DNA from: CAYPQL01 sp964412905 | GTDB taxonomy: Bacteria > Patescibacteriota > Minisyncoccia > JAHIHE01 > JAGLIN01 | DNA: 20,396 bases | Reading direction: 5' to 3' | Assembly: GCA_964412905.1 (NCBI GenBank) | Contig: CAYPQL010000027.1 | Span: 1 to 20,396 of the forward strand | Shown: piece by piece, positions 19,001 to 20,396 of the stretch | Numbering within the stretch: position 1 is the first letter of the stretch | Layout of the letters: the number at the start of each line of letters is the position of its first letter | Notes under the pieces: generated by a model | What the model saw: the letters and a program-made list of their open reading frames with translations, nothing else | What the model was told of the DNA's origin: nothing | The model's database searches: none | Position numbers and translations under genes: made by a program

Positions 19001-20043
19001 CAGGAATTACTGAAACTGTAACAAGCGCGACCGGAACAGCTCAGGATGTTTATAGAACAAAAGTAACTGTTGTAAAGAACTCAAGCTCTCCAAGCGGATC
19101 AGCTGTTGCTGGCGCCGGAGCTACCGTTTTGTCTTTTGATGTAACTGCAAATAGCGGCAACGATGCTGTTGTTAACGCGGTTGCTGTCCAAGCAAGCGGT
19201 TCAGTTGATACAACAAGCAATGGAAGCGCAATGCTCTACAAGAGCACTGACACAACCACTGCTTTAGCGACTGAAGCTTATGTTCAGGATCTTGTAAGCG
19301 TTTCAGCTGCTGTTGCAAGCCAATCATTGGCGGTCACCGGCACATCTGGCGACTGGAATGGTATTCCAGTCGGAGCTACAGTGTTAGTAAATGATACTAG
19401 CGTATCATCTACCGCTGTTCTCCGAGCAGAGGTTACTGCTGTTACTGCTACTGTATTAACAGCTACTGTTGTTGGTGATATTTCTGCTTATGCTGGAACT
19501 GATGTAGGTGTTTCTTATAGACCAATCCAACCAGGAACTGGTAAAACTTACTTTGGCGGACAAGCCACTCTTGGTGCTGATGTAATTACTGGCGACACTT
19601 CTCTTACAGTTTCAAGTACTGACGGATTCGCTGTTGGTGACACTGTTGTTGTAAAAGGTTATAGCGCTGCTGGAGTTGAAATCACAAGTTCAGCTGGCGG
19701 TGTTATTGCTACTATCACAAGTGGAACAGCTATGACTGTTTCTGCCATAACCGTATCAGCTACTATTGACTTTAATTACTTAAGCGCAATTGCGGCAAAC
19801 GCAATCGCTAAGGGTCATACAAGTGTTGGTATGGTTTATACTGGCCTTGTGAACGAAACTGTATCTGCCGGAGCTACAAAGACATTTGTGGTTAAAGGCG
19901 ATACGACTGGCGCAACCACAACTGAAAACTTGAGAGTTGACATCGCTGTTGTTGGAGATTTGAATTGGGATGACACTGTAAATTATGGCGTCACCACCGA
20001 CACTTTGAATCTTCCAATCACTGGCGGAACTTTGACTTACTAG
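16057..20043 (+). CDS. Surface-layer-type secreted repeat protein
   Basis: The 1328-residue protein has a Sec signal peptide (basic start MTLSIKKKTLRK, hydrophobic core, cleavage after SVASA at about 40). Residues 41-200 hold a Patescibacterial surface-protein domain (VEGDLIKS, YIVKLVGTKKFKRLILNPTVF) with an EF-hand-like calcium loop DKNGNGNAWDE at 94. Five to six Ig-like repeats of 110-150 residues follow, each with a core such as DLKNGKLYWDGVQIGST and IPAGTSNKVLTVKASV. The last is split by an extra segment of about 180 residues. It ends GDLNWDDTV...NLPITGGTLTY, a tail I associate with this group. It lacks SLH domains and a sortase motif, so attachment is unknown. Probably the cell-surface lattice protein; the sigma/DUF5667 pair upstream may control the envelope it belongs to. 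No Shine-Dalgarno. Confidence 0.85.
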   Translation: MTLSIKKKTLRKVVSSLTMLATVVSMSGIMALSSISVASAAIVEGDLIKSNATNTDGTPALSSIDVYIVKLVGTKKFKRLILNPTVFESYTHFDKNGNGNAWDEIQTVSQAVMDTYTTSSLVRVDTDPAEKVFALAPDGDIGSKSWVNLTTADFLSLAASEDGDSIYTINAVDGGNYTAVGDVTTVAELTTFYTTGALPGVVPVPVSGTLAVALSADTAASATYVRDSGAYVAQAVADFTKFKFTAGSADVKVTNLKLTRSGLSSDTDLATVYLYEGDTMLAQHTSFSSKIVTFNNAAGLFTVSAGTTKTIAVKADIAAANATVSSLILGIASASDVTSTATAVSGTFPINGNQMAVGTVTDLGYATLTNTTTFPATMDPGKTNEELWRFTVTANDQNMLIEKIRLTVVGTVASTDLANFKLEQGGTQIGSTVAEMNTSKEVLFDFSTPYAITAGQSKVIIIKGDVVSGSSRAFKLTLRKANDFIVKDNGYGVYVAPMLTSSTAFSLIDPDTSGDGTNINSGTMTVAVAADSPTGNVASAATGVSLAKFTYKATGEDIKVSYVRVSVNKEATDSDLKNGKLYWDGVQIGSTDAYVWDENTNVFSMTQIVPAGQTVVLEYKADLIHGGTGGAGAGATTAGIPASQTVVVSLVAGTTDAVGQSSLSNASTAAATAKTLTVATGALTVAKNTSLHEYSSTNPVGVLGATGVKVGSMSLTVGAGEGVTVTQIVVGDDGDDATEDFGDNFQNLRLMNGATNLSTTQGTLSGTAGVDYTFNLSPSVSIAAGAQYVVDVYADILSGAAGFQGTAVPGLEFVDLSATGNSTSADAYPSATIVNLQNIYIASAGTMTITADSATPAAGQLVMGETDVELAKLKFTAGTSEAVNVSRIEISDSTASYNSSLSNVKLYDGTTQVGSTVASFDATNDAEFVLATPWVIPAGTSNKVLTVKASVNAYPNATSGGTITLAISSNSDVDSIGAGSGTGITETVTSATGTAQDVYRTKVTVVKNSSSPSGSAVAGAGATVLSFDVTANSGNDAVVNAVAVQASGSVDTTSNGSAMLYKSTDTTTALATEAYVQDLVSVSAAVASQSLAVTGTSGDWNGIPVGATVLVNDTSVSSTAVLRAEVTAVTATVLTATVVGDISAYAGTDVGVSYRPIQPGTGKTYFGGQATLGADVITGDTSLTVSSTDGFAVGDTVVVKGYSAAGVEITSSAGGVIATITSGTAMTVSAITVSATIDFNYLSAIAANAIAKGHTSVGMVYTGLVNETVSAGATKTFVVKGDTTGATTTENLRVDIAVVGDLNWDDTVNYGVTTDTLNLPITGGTLTY

Positions 20044-20123
20044 TTCGTTCTAGTTTTGTTAAAGATCATAGTTCGTGAAAATTGAGGCGCTGCCTTGAAT
20101 AAACGAGCTATCGTCAGAAAAAA

Positions 20124-20163
20124 CGCCCCGCACCTTTTTATAAGATGTGGGGTTGTTTTTTTT
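20124..20163 (+). terminator. Terminator of the surface-layer gene
   Basis: The GC-rich arm CGCCCCGCA pairs with TGTGGGG (20146-20152) across a loop with further A-T pairing, then TTGTTTTTTTT. It lies 80 bases after the stop codon. Confidence 0.85.
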
Positions 20164-20220
20164 GGTGAAAGTGGTATTATTTAAATGTGTTAAAATTTTT
20201 AATCCAATAAGATCTAAAAA

Positions 20221-20396
20221 ATGAAAAAAATAGCTAGTATAATTTTAATCTTTGCTATAGTTGTAGTTGGCGCTTTTTATGTTTATAATAAACAAAATAA
20301 TAAAACGCCCGACAATAGCAATAATCAAAATAATAATCAAGAATTTGATTATTATATTTTTCTTTTAATTCGTCTGAAATTACCAAGCCAGTTGAT
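20221..20396 (+). CDS. Membrane-anchored small protein (partial at window edge)
   Basis: The frame starts MKKIASIILIFAIVVVGAFY, one uncleaved or cleaved membrane helix, then an Asn/Gln-rich linker (NKTPDNSNNQNNNQ). No stop occurs before the window ends. The last 12 codons look less protein-like than those one frame over, which would read SFNSSEITKPVD, so a frameshift in the run near 20357-20361 is possible. A secreted protein tethered by an N-terminal helix is likely; the functional domain lies beyond the edge. Confidence 0.6.
   Translation, partial: MKKIASIILIFAIVVVGAFYVYNKQNNKTPDNSNNQNNNQEFDYYIFLLIRLKLPSQL

Overview
The window looks like a low-GC genome of the Candidate Phyla Radiation (Patescibacteria). 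This is inferred from the gene set rather than from a marker gene: a TrmB-family regulator, an ECF sigma factor followed by a DUF5667 membrane protein, and a 1328-residue secreted surface-layer-type protein ending in NLPITGGTLTY. Most intergenic DNA is made of palindromic repeats. I see no rRNA, tRNA or CRISPR array.

Positions 1-7640 form an accessory array with two kinds of slot. On the + strand there are five toxin-antitoxin (TA) operons from unrelated families: RelE/YafQ-like, HicBA, HEPN/MNT, VapC-like PIN, and AbrB/PIN. Each has a nearly identical sigma-70 promoter (TTGAC[TA], exactly 17 bases, TATAAT). The last four end in homologous terminators built on the same GGCTCC...GGAG hairpin. 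On the - strand, between or after them, are four small unrecognised ORFs (99, 52, 118 and 92 aa). Each has a strong Shine-Dalgarno sequence and is preceded by a 59-nt hairpin of fixed length. Differences between the four hairpin copies keep pairing only if the - strand is the folded strand, through G-U pairs, which argues for a structured 5' leader RNA or a folded single DNA strand. The arrangement recalls an integron cassette array, but no integrase and no attC core motif are visible. This array is the most novel part of the window.

Positions 7640-8420 are repeat-rich non-coding DNA with an inverted-repeat-flanked segment that may encode two tiny overlapping peptides. A TrmB-like regulator (8423-9253, +) converges on and overlaps a 1020-aa hypothetical protein (9223-12285, -) that has internal repeats and a possible GNAT-like C-terminal domain. 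Next comes a broken O-antigen ligase/polymerase gene (12319-13061, -), split by GC-rich palindromes and truncated at a MITE-like repeat.

Positions 13640-20043 hold the envelope module: an ECF sigma factor with an ECF-type promoter (TGTAAC, 16 bases, CGTCTA) placed so that its mRNA would be almost leaderless, a DUF5667 protein that is the likely membrane partner, a 600-base structured leader region, and the surface-layer protein, closed by a terminator. A membrane-anchored ORF runs off the right edge.
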